64,000 nt of DNA from Hetaerina americana (GCA_022747635.1 JAKTNV010000006.1:69182090-69246089); one strand, 5' to 3'; positions 49,921 through 61,185 are shown, counted from the first letter of the stretch. Notes: generated by a model from the letters alone, not told the origin. Translations and numbers: made by a program.

Positions 49921-50600
49921 GCGCCACGCATGAAATCACCTGGAAAAAAAGGCTCTGGAGGTGAAGGAATGAAATCCTAGCGAAAAACATGAGCGTGGGA
50001 AAGTACGATTTGAGGACGGGGAGGCTGCGGCGGTGACGGATTCTTTCCTGCGAGGCAATCCGGGGCGAGAGAAAAGACTTCTCAAGCCGAGAGACGTGTT
50101 ACACGAAAACGACTCTTGGAGCCTGAATGTGTACGTAGGGGGTGAGGGTGACGGTGAGGGTAGGCCGAGGTACGCGCGGTGTTGAAGGGAAGCATACGAG
50201 GCCGCAGGGTTAAGGGGGGGGGGTTGCAGAGACGGTGTGGCGAACGGAAGAGAGAGGTGAGGAGAGGAGAGAAAGTGCCCGAGGCGGTTATGGGCAGGGG
50301 TGAAGGGAGAGGGGCAGGAGGGGGCAAGACGATCGCGAGGGAAATGAACGAGAGGCACGGGGAACGGAGGCTGGAGGAAAACAAGACGAAACGCCCGCTC
50401 CAGGAGCGTGGATGTGTCGTCGAGGTCAATGAGCAGGGAAGCGGAGGGGCTGGAGTGGGATGCGGGCGAAGGAAACGCCGCGATGAGCCGAGGATGGGAA
50501 GGAAAAAAGTCGAAGGGCTCACAACTCGCTCTGCGCCGTGCGAAAACTCCGGATGCGCTTGCGACACTGCGGGCGAAAAATTTTACTGAAGTAGAGAACC
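49921..50600. other. Purine-rich, GC-rich asymmetric island
   Basis: The + strand is G/A-dominated (GGGGGGGG near 50214, GAGAGGAGAGAG, GGGAAATGAACGAGAGG) with frequent CpG. Long overlapping open frames exist on both strands (136 codons + at 50179-50589; 161 and 140 codons - at 50082-50567 and 49936-50358). They lack stops because of the composition. None shows a domain. Confidence 0.45.
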
Positions 50601-51822
50601 CAGCAAATATACCACGGCGTGGACATTAAATGCACTCTGTCAAATAACTTTCACAAAAATGAAATGTGTCACTGTATTTACTTCAGATCTGGATTGGAGA
50701 ACAGAGTGGGAAAGAGGGTAAAACGCTAATAAAATCTGATGGGTGGATAGCTGTCTCTATAACTGGGTTCGTGTTGAAAATATATCACAGAGAGTTGCCA
50801 AAACAGATACATAACAAACTTTCATGATAATCATTTGCATTGCATAAATGTATGACGGCGCGCTAATATATACTTGCTGATTACAACTTCCCTTTTCTAA
50901 CTTTAGTCCCTGATCCCACTCTAACACCTGAATTTCTCTTTCAATTCTACATTCAATTCTTTGGCAATAGTACCAAATGCAATACTTCAGATTAAAGTGT
51001 GTTTGCATATTAAAAATTCTGATTTCTGCAGTTTAAGTCTTGTCAATAAATCATGAAATGGGTTTTTATGCATAGATGTACGGCTTTCTTCAATTACCAG
51101 CAAGAAATAAAAATATAAACAATATATACAAATACAGACGTCGCCAACCCATAGATATTTGGCATTCCCTAAGACGATAGGTCGGGCCCGTTCCAATGAT
51201 TCTAGGAACGAATATAAATAGAGCAGGCAACTTGATTTTTTCAGCCTACATTACGACAAACGCACTAAGCTATATGTCTTTTATAATAAGATGGCCAAAA
51301 CACAAAAACCATTACGTCATCAGATTATTTCTTCCATCCATCGTTTAAGTTTAAATTTTATCACACCGGGGAAAATGTAATCAAAATATCGATGCATATG
51401 ATTGGAGGTTTGCAATAGAAAAGCGATTTGATTTATAAATCATCACATTTTTAACCTGCATCATAGAAATTGACAAGCCTTTACCTACGTCCATGAGTAT
51501 GTCTTGACACTAAATGAATGCTGAAGGCATGTCTGCATTGTTTTCTCTCATGAAGGGGATAAAGGTGAGTTCTCTTTTTAGCTAGCGATCCTATGCAAAA
51601 TGAACATAGTAGAATCATAATATGAATTAGTGCTTGGCGGAATTATATTAAACTAAGCACATTGAATGAATTTTAAAGAAAAATTATCAACGCCTAATTC
51701 AAACTGTATCAAAATGAAGCCTTAAAAATATTCCCATGCTAAAACGAAGATATACGCAAACAAAGACGTCAAAAAATACGAGAGTAATAAAGAAAACATA
51801 GGCTTCTTCACAAAAATCAGAA
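50601..51822. other. AT-rich DNA, nothing recognised
   Basis: No signal on either strand beyond short chance frames. Confidence 0.45.
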
Positions 51823-52494
51823 ATGGAAATGGGGAAGGTTCTGCTGGTGACAATGACGGACACAGTTTTGCTTATGCTAAACATTCTGCTTCAAAGGCAT
51901 CAAGGCGTGAAATGGGGAGGAAGAAGCCCTTTGGAAGCAGGGGATGGTAGCAGTACCATTGTTTGTGACGACAGTCCGTTGACAGTTATCGCACACTGCG
52001 TTACCACACAGGGAATGAAAGTGCTGCCGCGGGAATACAAGCAGGCCGCTGCGGTAATTCGCAGAGTAATCCGAGGCGAAAAACACATGTGGCAGTTTCA
52101 AACGGGGGACGACTATTTCCACATCAGTGCGTCATGTAAGCGATTATTCCGAAGGGAAAGTGAAAGTGTTGCCGAGGTGTTTTGGGGCAACCGCCAAGAA
52201 AAAAGGAGCGGAAGTCGTGAAGGGACCCACAGGGGGTCGAGTGCGTGCGTCGCCCGAACCTCCCACTCGCACCTCCCTCCCCCTCGCAACCTTACCGAAC
52301 AGCGAATTCGAAGTGGGGAACCGTGCTCGCCAAATGAGTGTGTACCCCCGAGCGTTTACATTCGACCCCCCCCCCCACACGGCTCCCTGAACTCGCTAAC
52401 CCCCCCCCCTCCCTTTAAGTCGCCGCCAACCTCCGCATACGTGGGGGCTGCAAGGGACACGGAGCGTTCTGAGAATTGGGGTGAAAACCAGTGA
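51823..52494 (+). other. Unrecognised 223-codon open frame
   Basis: Open from ATG at 51823 to TGA at 52492-52494. The N-terminal third is mixed in composition (KVLLVTMTDTVLLMLNILLQ, hydrophobic), the middle is basic (EYKQAAAVIRRVIRGEK), and the last third is Pro/Ser-rich over C runs. I recognise no family, and the GC-rich second half would be open by chance. A splice-donor-like TCATGTAAGC lies at about 52131-52140. It may be an exon, a pseudogene, or nothing. Confidence 0.2.
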
Positions 52495-53260
52495 AGGAGC
52501 GCAAAGGCGAGAAATACCGTCGATGCTTGTCCCACCTCTCAATTGCCATGACCCCCAACCTAACCTAGGGTGCCGTAGTCTCGCTCTCGCCGTCTCTCCC
52601 CTTGAGTGCCGTAGTCACGCTCGGACTGGACTAGAAGGATACTCAGCTGCTTGATATTTTAAATTTGTCAATCCCATACGTTTCTCTCTGCATTATACTT
52701 TTTTAAACCCAAGTAAAACAAGTTGGTGAAATGATTTTGGTATTAATTATTATGAATTAATACATAAAATCTTACGGAAGCTTTTTCCATTTAAATGTCT
52801 CTTTACTACATTTTTCAGCCAAAAAATCAACACCTTGACTAACATTAATAACGTATGCTAATTGCAATCTAAAAAGATAATTTGTTTCGGAAAAGCAATT
52901 ATAGAGCATTGAAAATCAATAAAAGTAAGATACTTTTGTATCTGTATGTTGTGCGCATGCTTTATCATTTTTCTAAGTAATTGAATAAATTAGCAACGCA
53001 GTCATCAAGCATAAAAAATTTTTAACTCGTATGCCACTTAAATCAAACTCATCAAAACGTAATTTTTGTGGGAAAAAATTAACTTGCAAATTACCTACAA
53101 AATACTAACTCTAAAACTAAACTCCATATATATCACCTACCAAACGTTAGGAAAGGACAAGGCAGAGGTCCGAAATGGAAGAAGATAGAAATTTTACCGA
53201 TAGATTTGAAGTATTTGTTCTTCGTTCACGATACGAGTTAAAAAAAATGACATAACCAAT
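52495..53260. other. No gene recognised
   Basis: GC-richer to about 52640, then AT-rich with no signature. Confidence 0.45.
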
Positions 53261-53264
53261 CACC

Positions 53265-53385
53265 AAATCAGAGCAATGCAACAATTTCAGAGTGTAAAAA
53301 TCATCCGCCTTGAATTCAACTCCAAGGTAGATCTCATTCAGAACTAAACCCAATAACGAGTGACCAGGAAGATGGGGTACCAGGA
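53265..53385 (-). mobile_element. Decayed SINE related to the 26.6-kb copy
   Basis: The run ATGCAACAATTTCAG, one variable base, then GTGTAAAAATCAT is shared with 26608-26637. It is followed in both by a C-rich segment where the 26.6-kb copy has its tRNA B-box arm (here CGCCTTGAATTCAACTCCAAGG). The promoter boxes have decayed. Confidence 0.6.
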
Positions 53386-53559
53386 AAATAACAAAGTATG
53401 ACAATAGAACCCACGTAACTGAATGTATTTACTTCAAGATACATATTTAATGATTTCAATGACTACATGATGTATAAATGGTATGTGTATAAGTGTTAAT
53501 GTATGTTAGCACCTTTATTCATTAATCCTTGCAAAACTAATTGATTTCCACGGAATGAT

Positions 53560-54010
53560 GCCCACCGAGTCCACGGACACGCTCTTGCGACGGCATCTGC
53601 ACCAACATCTCAGCCTTTGACCTGGAGGTGCTCAAGAGATTGAAACGCCGGGTCGCGCGCGTTAGGGCTGACATCAAAGACACGGTCAAGCTCTACCATG
53701 AGAATGCCCCCAGCCACACGTCCTTTATCGTTACCAACTTCCTGGCCGGGAGCACCCCGGTCCCCCAGCCCCCTCACAGTCTCGAATTGACTCCGAACGA
53801 CTTTTTTTTTGTTTCCCCGATTGAATAGAGAGCTGAAAGGAAAGCATTGGGAGACCGTGGAAAACATCCAAAAGCATGTTACGCTTGTGAGTGATATTCC
53901 CGTTGAAGAGTTTCAAGGTACCTTTCAGGCGTGATAGACACGTCTCCGCAAGTGTATTGAGGCAGAGGAAGCGTGCTTTGAAGAATTTTTATGCATTTGT
54001 TCAAGTAGGA
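53560..54010 (+). pseudogene. Mariner transposase C-terminal fragment
   Basis: The 53628-53826 frame reads VLKRLKRRVARVRADIKDTV, then KLYHENAPSHTSFIVTNFLA, then PQPPHSLELTPNDFFFVSP. This is the region around the second and third catalytic Asp of a mariner transposase: the normal HxDNAPSHT has become HENAPSHT (Asp to Glu), and the SPDLAPxDF motif has become SLELTPNDF. In shifted frames GKHWETVENIQKHV and RLRKCIEAEEACFEEF follow (to about 53992). The DNA-binding half and any left terminal repeat are missing. Relatively GC-rich for the window. Confidence 0.8.
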
Positions 54011-55750
54011 TCAATAAAGCTATTTTTCTTAGAGAATGCGCATAACTTTTATAGCGGACCTTATATACCGCAAAAGCGTGTTGTGGGGTGTTTAAGGACA
54101 CCAGCCAAAGAAGTCGAATCCAAGTGTATGCATAAACTTGAAGAAATGTTAGCTCATTTGCAAAAATAACCGCAAAAATGCATGCCCATGCACTCAACGC
54201 AATAACTTTTGTGTCAAATTTATTCATTAAATATTGTGGTTTAACTTAATTTAATCTCTTTGGTCACGTGTTCGATTTTATTATGACTGCGTATCGAAGA
54301 AAGGAAGCAAGATTGAATGAATTTGCCTGTGATATTGTCTATTTATCTTATATCTTACATGGTACCCTGTAAGAAAGGGTAAGTGCCATATTAGCCTACA
54401 TTAAAATAAATACTTCGCGATCAACCAAAAAGGTATGTGGCAGGGGGTGCGATCACCAGGAGGGATGGGCAAGGGATAGGGGAGAAGGGAAAAATATTCA
54501 ATAAAAATTGAGCCCTATAGCCCGAATATAATAAATTTACTTAAAGTTAATCCGCTAGATTGGTCCGCCTGAGAATTGCTCATGGAATGTGTAAGGAAAG
54601 GTAACGGAAATCATTTTCTATTTCGACCTGTTAAATGCATTTATTATTGCATCCAAAGTACAATCAACGCCGAGCTCGCACCCTGGCGGCCACGTCCCCA
54701 CTACTTACCCTTGATCCTTTGAACCTGCGCTCTTCTCTCGCACGTATCTCCTGAGAGTGTGAGAGTTGGTGTAGGCAAGGATGAGGTTAGAGTAAGAAAA
54801 GCATGCATGAAAATTCTAGTCGGAATCTGGGTGGATAGCCTGGGGAGACGATGAGGGGATGGGGTAACTCTCTGCAAAACGCAATCTCGCGCAGCGGTCG
54901 GACATCAACCGTCAACTGGCTACTTACATTGACTTAAATTAAAATAGAAAAATGCAATGAATTATTCAAACAGGACAATTACTGAATGAGACTCAGAGGT
55001 ATATGCTCGAGCATGTTTGAATAGGACTATGATTTAATTAATGATTCATTATGTACGCCTGGTACCCTAACTTTCCACGCCACACGACTTTTCGTGAATG
55101 CAGTATAATGTAGATTTAGATGGGCTTTTTGCGCTACGCAGTACCCCAAAAGCCGTCCAAAGGATTTTTGGCTTTCCGTACGAATGCTACTTTTGATCAT
55201 ATATGTGAACATTTAAAGGAACGACGTAAAATACTATACCACTACAAACATCTTAAAAGGTCGGTGTGCATAATAATGAGGAAGGTAATATTAATGCAAA
55301 TAGGGTATTTTTCTAAAACCATGTTAATAAAATTAATCATTTAAATGAGTAAAATAGTTAATGCCATAACTCCCTTAAACATTCCATCACTTGCAACATC
55401 AACGTTGCATCGCTTGTAAAAGTTTAACTAGTGAGAACACTATTAGAAAATTATATTTATCACCTCTGGTTTCAATGCTTCAAGTCCTTTTATTCATACC
55501 ATGTCATGTCTATTATCGCAAAGTTTTAGTGGAAAAATGCAACGGCGAACAGATTCAAACCTTTAATCGAGAAGAATGCACGTGAGGTATGACCCGAATA
55601 GTATTCCAACACGTACCCTAAAAAAAGATGATGGGTGAACACAAAAGCACGGCTCCGGGTTAAAAGTTTAACAGCGACGTCAGGCTTTATTGATCCACCC
55701 ACACAGAAGCAGCGTGCAGAAAATAAGTCGGGTGGTACGTTAAACGGAAG
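54011..55750. other. No gene recognised
   Basis: AT-rich apart from a GC-richer patch at 54660-54910. A CTACATCTA-type dispersed-repeat trace may lie at 54430-54470 and 55105-55150. The 55635-55853 (+) and 55526-55879 (-) frames show no domain. Confidence 0.35.
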
Positions 55751-55754
55751 AGGT

Positions 55755-57190
55755 TTTCCAGCTGTCGAGACAGGAGATGAGCGAATGGAGGGAGAGAGAG
55801 CAAGAGAGAAGAAAAAACGACAAACACAAAGAATAACAGGTAAGCGAGGATGAAAACATGTCATGTAGGCATCTGGCAATGAACAACGGCGCTTGGAAAT
55901 GTAACAGGCGTGCGCGGGGAAGGTATGCGTGTCGGGTGCACAAAAGGAAATCTGACGGATAAGGATTCTGAGATGATTTTAGATAGATGGAAGGTAGGGA
56001 TGGTAAAAGATATGGGCTGAAAAGAGTGAGAAGAGGAGACATTGCGCGAGAGCAGGGGAAGGTTAGAGAAAGGAGACAAGGAAGGGCCTAGAGAGCGGAG
56101 ATATTTGTGGAAAAAGAACAGGATGAATATGTGTGAGAAATTTGCGACTGATAGCGGGAAAGAAGAAGAAATACTAATCTGCCGGTAGGTGATTAGGAAG
56201 GGGGATAAATAGTGCTAAGATTCAAGGAAGCATTAAGGGTAGGATAGAGGGAAAGGTGGCTGGGGAGGATGTCTGAAAGTTGGTGAGCACACGAAAAACG
56301 TTGATGCTGGGACGAGAGAGAAGGAAGAAGTGGGAGGAAACGAATGAGAATAAAGAAAAAGGGGCGACGAAAGGAGCGAGAGGACAGGAGGACGCACCAG
56401 ATGAGTGGAGAGCAAGTAATGGGTATGTATACATGCATACATATGTATATATGTAAGGTACACTCGGTTCTCTCCTTTGTGAAAAAGGGGGGAAGATGCT
56501 GAATAAATTCGTCAGATGGCTGTGACGCTCTCTCTCCAAGCCAAGAATAACGTAGTGGCGGAAGGAAGGTGGGAGGGGCGAAGGGACCGTTGGAGTTCAA
56601 GGAAGGGTAGAGGGGGATGGGGCTTAAGGATCGGGAAAAGTAGATTACGAGAGCAAATGGAGGGGGTGGACGAGAACGGGAGAGGGAATGGGGGGAGAGG
56701 AACTGAGAAATTGGATAAGTAGACGAGGTAGTGGAAGCGGGAGTGTTGGTGAGGAAGAGATAAACAAAAGGAGGGAAGATTTTAAAATAAAAAGAATGAG
56801 GAATGAATGATATCGAGCCAGGGTGAGAATGAAAGGAAAACGAAGAGATTAGAGCGGTGAGATGGAGTAAGAGGTTGGCTGGGACGGAGCGGGCGAGGTT
56901 TTTAAAGGTGAGATCCCCGGAGGAGGACAGAGAGAGAGAGAGAGAGCACACTTCAAGGTGAGGTAGGAGATGCAATGGAAAAACGTGCCTCGCAAAAAAG
57001 AATGATTCGGGGCTTTAGCACCACTAGGAAAATTTAAATGGGGTAAAGTGAATGCGGCAAAGAGATTGAATGGAAATGGAATAGTGACAAAAAATGAGAG
57101 ACGAAAAAGATTTTGTGACAGCAAGAGGAAGACACGAGACGTGTCGATGGAATGCAAGTTGAGACGGAAGTATTCTATGCACAAAAAATG
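55755..57190. other. Long purine-rich strand-asymmetric tract
   Basis: Over 1.4 kb the + strand is dominated by G and A (GGGAGAGAGAGCAAGAGAGAAG, GGAAGGTGGGAGGGGCG, AGAGAGAGAGAGAGAG near 56930). The minus strand therefore stays open for up to 260 codons (56193-56975), giving Ser/Leu/Pro/Phe strings with no domain. A short ATACATATGTATATATG alternating run interrupts it near 56430. Possibly a decayed purine-rich repeat; not a gene. Confidence 0.5.
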
Positions 57191-57710
57191 GCGCCGGTAA
57201 ACTCTATTATAACCCAATGATAACTTTGGTTTTAACGTTTGTTCCATACATTTTTTCGTTTAAAGTACTTCGTTGGATTATTTACATTCCACTCTTTCTC
57301 ATCCGTTACATTACCTTTTGCTCCGTATGCAGAAAAAAAGGATTAAACTTTATGTGTTACCTCAGATGATTAGCAATGTAGTTTTAATTAAAACCATTCT
57401 CTAGGAATTTTATCACTCGCTTGAGCCAGACTCCTTTTTCCACATTGACTTTGTGTTGACACTTTATGGAAAAAAATGACGGTAACGGAACATAGTTTTG
57501 GCCCAGGTCATCGACCATGAGTATGTGAATGCCACATGCCGTCGGGTAGAGGACTGCGTGATATCCATAAAATAGGCCTTCACTTTGAAAATGCATAGTT
57601 CTAGCAAATGAGTGAACCATGAATCTGTCAATTAAATGGAAAAATTTTACCATTTCACATCCCTCGAATCTACAAATATCTTACGCCTATGACTTTTTAT
57701 ATCTGAATTC

Positions 57711-57711
<1 letters not shown>
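57191..57711. other. No gene recognised
   Basis: AT-rich lead-in to the TA microsatellite. The minus frame 57384-57653 has no motif. Confidence 0.4.

Positions 57712-57746
<35 letters not shown>
57712..57746. repeat. TA microsatellite at 5' edge of the retrotransposon
   Basis: An uninterrupted TA run of about 35 bases ends exactly where the retrotransposon's CCCTCCCCGG leader begins. Confidence 0.95.
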
Positions 57747-57750
<4 letters not shown>

Positions 57751-60700
57751 CCCCGGACTACAACCTTGACGTGGTGGAAGGGCTTGTGCGTTCCGATGAC
57801 CCCTAGAGCTGTACTGGCGGGAGTAATAAAAATTGCTCCTGGTAGGGTCACCCATGCCAGATAGGTCGAAGGTTAGGAGCCAGACGAAAGGTAGTCCACG
57901 CAGCGTCTGTTCCTCAGTGAGGCGGCTGCAATGGCATCTGACCCCAGTGGGGCGGCCAGTAAGTGATGGTGTCACGTTAAAAACACTATTGAGGAAGGCA
58001 ACGGGAAACCACCTCAATTATCATTCCCAAGAACAATGTGATGGACAATAGAGATATTTTGAGTCCTGGCAACCACGGGGCTCGGCCCAATCGGCCGTGT
58101 GTCGTGCCCGGCAGCGGGGGAGGCAAGGCTTCCGCGGTCGTCATCCCACGAAACCCTTGCAAGGGAAAACCAGCAGCAGCAGGACAGAAGACGCAGGAGA
58201 AGAAGACCAAATTAGTTAGAATAGGAACGTGGAATGTTAGGACAATGATGAGGACGGGGAAATTGGAGAATGTTAAGCGAGAGATGGAAAGGGGAAATAT
58301 AGATATTTTAGGTCTATGCGAGGTGAGATGGAAAGATAGCGGGGATTACTGGAGTGATAAGTATAGAATAATATACAGCGGTGGGGACGAGAGCCAACGA
58401 GGGGTCGCCATAGTATTAAATGAAGAGGTAGGAAGAAGCGTAGTCAACATAGAGCAGGTAACGGATAGAATACTACTAGTGGAGATAAAAGCAGAACCGA
58501 CGAACTTAGTTATTATCCAGGTATACATGCCACCGAGCAACCATAAGGAAGAAGAGGTCGATAGGATATACGATCAGTTAGAGGACATGATTGCATGTGT
58601 TCCTGCAGGGAAACATTTGATAGTGATGGGGGATTGGAATGCCACAGTAGGCGAAGGAAGAGATGGTGATGAGGTGGGGGACTACGGTTTAGGCACGAGG
58701 AATGACCGCGGGGAGAAAGCAGTTGAGTTCTGCAGGAGACAGGGGTTAGTTATCACCAACACTTGGTTCAGACACCACAAAAGACGCAGGTATACATGGA
58801 AAATGCCAGGTGACTCGGGAAGATATCAGCTAGATTATATCCTGGTTAGACACAGGTTTAGGAACAGTGTGATAAATTCCCACAGCTTCCCGGGAGCGGA
58901 TGCGGACTCAGACCACAATTTAGTTGTTATGAAATGTAGCGTACGTTTTAAAAAGATAAGGCAGGGGCGGCGAGTTAGAAAATGGAATGTAGAAGCATTA
59001 AATGGGTTGAAAAGAAAGGAATACAAACAGGCGGTAGAGAAAATCATGGAGGACGGTAAAGAGCTAAGTACTATTGAAGAAAAATGGGAATGTATCAAAA
59101 AAGGGTTGTCTAAAGCGGCAAAAGACACTATTGGAACCGTTAACGCTAAAAGGACTCGTAAACCATGGATCACGGATGAGATGATTACAAAAATGGATGA
59201 GCGGCGAAAATGGAAGAATATAAATACAGAATTAGGCAAAATGAAGTACAAAGAATTGAACAATAAATTGAGGCGGGCAACAAATAAAGCAAAGGAAGCA
59301 TGGTGGAAGACGCAGTGCAAGAATATGGAAAGTCTGCAGAGGAAGGGGGAAATCGGTGCGCTTTACAGCATAGTTAAATCTTTATCGGGAAGTAAGAAAG
59401 GGAGATCAACGATAGCAGTTAGAGATAAGGCCGGTAAGGTAATAGTTGACGCAGGAAAGATCCAAGAGAGATGGAAGGAATATGTAGAAGACCTGTATAG
59501 TAAAGAGCTTAGACCAACAAAGTTAGACATTGAAAAGGAACATGACGTAGAGGAAGATAGCTTAGGTCCAGGCATACTAGACAATGAGATAGAAAGGGCA
59601 TTAAGGGAGATGAAACTAAATAAGGCCGTGGGGGTAGATAACATTCCCGTGGAACTTTTGAAATGCTTGGGAAAATGTGGGAGGAAGAGGCTATATGGGC
59701 TGATCCGTAGTATTTATGAGGAGGGAATCTGGCCGGAAGACTTTGTGAGATCAGTTTTAGTTCCTATTCCGAAAAAGGTAAAGGCCACGTCATGTGAGGA
59801 CTATAGGACAATTAGTTTGATATCCCACGCAGCTAAGGTTGTTCTCAGGATCATAAACAAAAGGATAGAGAGTAGGGCAAATGATTACTTAGGGGATGAT
59901 CAGTTTGGGTTTAGGAAGGGGAGAGGTACGCGTGATGCCATTGCAGTAATGAGATTATTAATCGAGAGGAATATAGAACACAACCAGGAGGTATTTGCCT
60001 GTTTCGTAGATTTCGAAAAAGCGTTTGATAGAGTAAATTGGGAAAAACTAATGAGTATATTGCAGAAAATAGGAATAGATTGGAGGGAAAGGAGGCTAAT
60101 CCGCAACCTGTACATGTCTCAGACTGCTCAGGTGAGGGTGGGGAACGGGGAGTCAGGATGGGCAGTGTTAGGAAGGGGTGTAAGGCAGGGTTGCCCATTA
60201 TCACCGTTGCTATTCAACCTGTACGCAGAAGAAATGATCAAAGAGGCATGGGAAGAACTCGAGGTAGGAATGAAAGTGGGCGGGGAATTCGTAAAATCAG
60301 TTAGGTTTGCTGATGACCAAGCTTTAGTTTGTCAGTCAGCCAAGGGGCTGCAAGCATTGCTTAGTGAATTGGAAATTCAGTGCGACAGGTATGGGATGAG
60401 AATCAATATTAATAAAACAAAGGTTATGCGATTTTCTAGAAAGAAAAAGGCCAAGCTTAACATTAAAATAGGAGGGCAAAAGCTAGAGCAGGTAGAACAG
60501 TTTACGTATCTCGGTAGTGTTTTGGACCAACACGGTCAAAGTAGTAGGGACGTAAGGAGAAGAATTGCGCTAGGCAAAGAGGCTTTCACAAGGAGGAGGG
60601 AGTTGATGACAGGGACTTTGAGTAAGGATGTTAAGAAAAGACTCGTAAAAACTTTGATATGGAGCATAGCTATGTACGGAGCGGAAACGTGGTCATTGAA

Positions 60701-61116
60701 GCAGGAGGATAGACGTAGATTGGAGGCTTTTGAAATGTGGGTGTGGAGAAGAATGGAGAAGGTGAAATGGACAGAGAAGAAACCAAATGAGGAAGTACTT
60801 GGTATGGTGGGCGAAGAGAGGGGTTTGTTGGGAGCAATCCTATGGAGGCAGGAAAAGTGGATGAAGGGGGTGTTGACCGGCAGTGGGATGTTGAAGACTG
60901 TGATAGAGGGTAGAATGTTGGGCAAAAGAGGAAAGGGAAGGAACAGGATAGGGTTGTTGGACGGGATGAAGGGAGGAAGGAAGTACTCAGAGATGAAGAG
61001 GGACCTGATATAGAGTAGGATGATTGATTTTGTGTTTTGTTAGGAGTAATAAAATATTTGTTTGGTAGTTGTGTCAGTCCAAAAACCTACCTTAACCGGT
61101 AGATTACTTAAAAAAA

Positions 61117-61117
<1 letters not shown>
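57747..61117 (+). mobile_element. Full-length RTE-like non-LTR retrotransposon
   Basis: A 3.37-kb element with a leader of about 295 bases, one long ORF and a 3' untranslated part of only about 100 bases that passes straight into TA repeats. Length, single endonuclease-reverse transcriptase ORF, very short 3' end and microsatellite tail fit the RTE group of LINEs. There are no LTRs. Three to four relics of the same family occur at 13079, 30130, 33400 and perhaps 13441. The leader signature (GACGTGGTGG, AATTGCTCCT, GTCCACGCAGCG) and the 3' signature (CAAAAACCTACCTTAA) identify the family. An open ORF and complete ends suggest a recent insertion. Confidence 0.93.
58041..61013 (+). CDS. Endonuclease-reverse transcriptase of RTE-like element
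   Basis: A 990-residue ORF without interruption. The ATG at 58041 is chosen because the codon before it is GTG and an upstream ATG at 58036 is closed at once by TGA. Residues about 58-300 form the endonuclease/exonuclease/phosphatase fold that nicks target DNA: GTWNVRTM (Asn65), CEVRW (Glu94), GDWNATVG (Asp198, Asn200), DYILVRH, and SDHNLVV (Asp291, His292). Reverse transcriptase spans about 530-800: YRTISLISHAAKVVLRIINK, FGFRKGRGTRDAI, CFVDFEKAFD (catalytic Asp657), GVRQGCPLSPLLFN, FADD (758-759) and YLGSVL. The C-terminal domain has YGAETWSLKQEDRRRLEAFE and WRRMEKVKW. All catalytic residues I can place are intact, so target-primed reverse transcription looks possible. The product is strongly Lys/Arg/Glu-rich. 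The clade within RTE-like elements is not resolved by eye. Confidence 0.93.
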   Translation: MDNRDILSPGNHGARPNRPCVVPGSGGGKASAVVIPRNPCKGKPAAAGQKTQEKKTKLVRIGTWNVRTMMRTGKLENVKREMERGNIDILGLCEVRWKDSGDYWSDKYRIIYSGGDESQRGVAIVLNEEVGRSVVNIEQVTDRILLVEIKAEPTNLVIIQVYMPPSNHKEEEVDRIYDQLEDMIACVPAGKHLIVMGDWNATVGEGRDGDEVGDYGLGTRNDRGEKAVEFCRRQGLVITNTWFRHHKRRRYTWKMPGDSGRYQLDYILVRHRFRNSVINSHSFPGADADSDHNLVVMKCSVRFKKIRQGRRVRKWNVEALNGLKRKEYKQAVEKIMEDGKELSTIEEKWECIKKGLSKAAKDTIGTVNAKRTRKPWITDEMITKMDERRKWKNINTELGKMKYKELNNKLRRATNKAKEAWWKTQCKNMESLQRKGEIGALYSIVKSLSGSKKGRSTIAVRDKAGKVIVDAGKIQERWKEYVEDLYSKELRPTKLDIEKEHDVEEDSLGPGILDNEIERALREMKLNKAVGVDNIPVELLKCLGKCGRKRLYGLIRSIYEEGIWPEDFVRSVLVPIPKKVKATSCEDYRTISLISHAAKVVLRIINKRIESRANDYLGDDQFGFRKGRGTRDAIAVMRLLIERNIEHNQEVFACFVDFEKAFDRVNWEKLMSILQKIGIDWRERRLIRNLYMSQTAQVRVGNGESGWAVLGRGVRQGCPLSPLLFNLYAEEMIKEAWEELEVGMKVGGEFVKSVRFADDQALVCQSAKGLQALLSELEIQCDRYGMRININKTKVMRFSRKKKAKLNIKIGGQKLEQVEQFTYLGSVLDQHGQSSRDVRRRIALGKEAFTRRRELMTGTLSKDVKKRLVKTLIWSIAMYGAETWSLKQEDRRRLEAFEMWVWRRMEKVKWTEKKPNEEVLGMVGEERGLLGAILWRQEKWMKGVLTGSGMLKTVIEGRMLGKRGKGRNRIGLLDGMKGGRKYSEMKRDLI

Positions 61118-61182
<65 letters not shown>
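61117..61182. repeat. TA-rich microsatellite at 3' edge of the retrotransposon
   Basis: A run of A then TA repeats, interrupted twice by TGTATA. It could be the element's own microsatellite tail or the other half of a TA-rich target. Confidence 0.93.

Positions 61183-61185
<3 letters not shown>

Noticed and set aside
50082..50589. Overlapping 136-161 codon frames on both strands
   Set aside because: The GC-rich asymmetric island lacks stop codons. Frames overlap on both strands and none has a recognisable motif.
56193..56975. 260-codon open frame on the minus strand
   Set aside because: It lies over a purine-rich + strand, other minus frames overlap it, and its Ser/Leu/Pro/Phe-rich product has no domain. 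Composition explains it.
58835..59320. 161-codon minus-strand frame
   Set aside because: Antisense shadow of the retrotransposon ORF.
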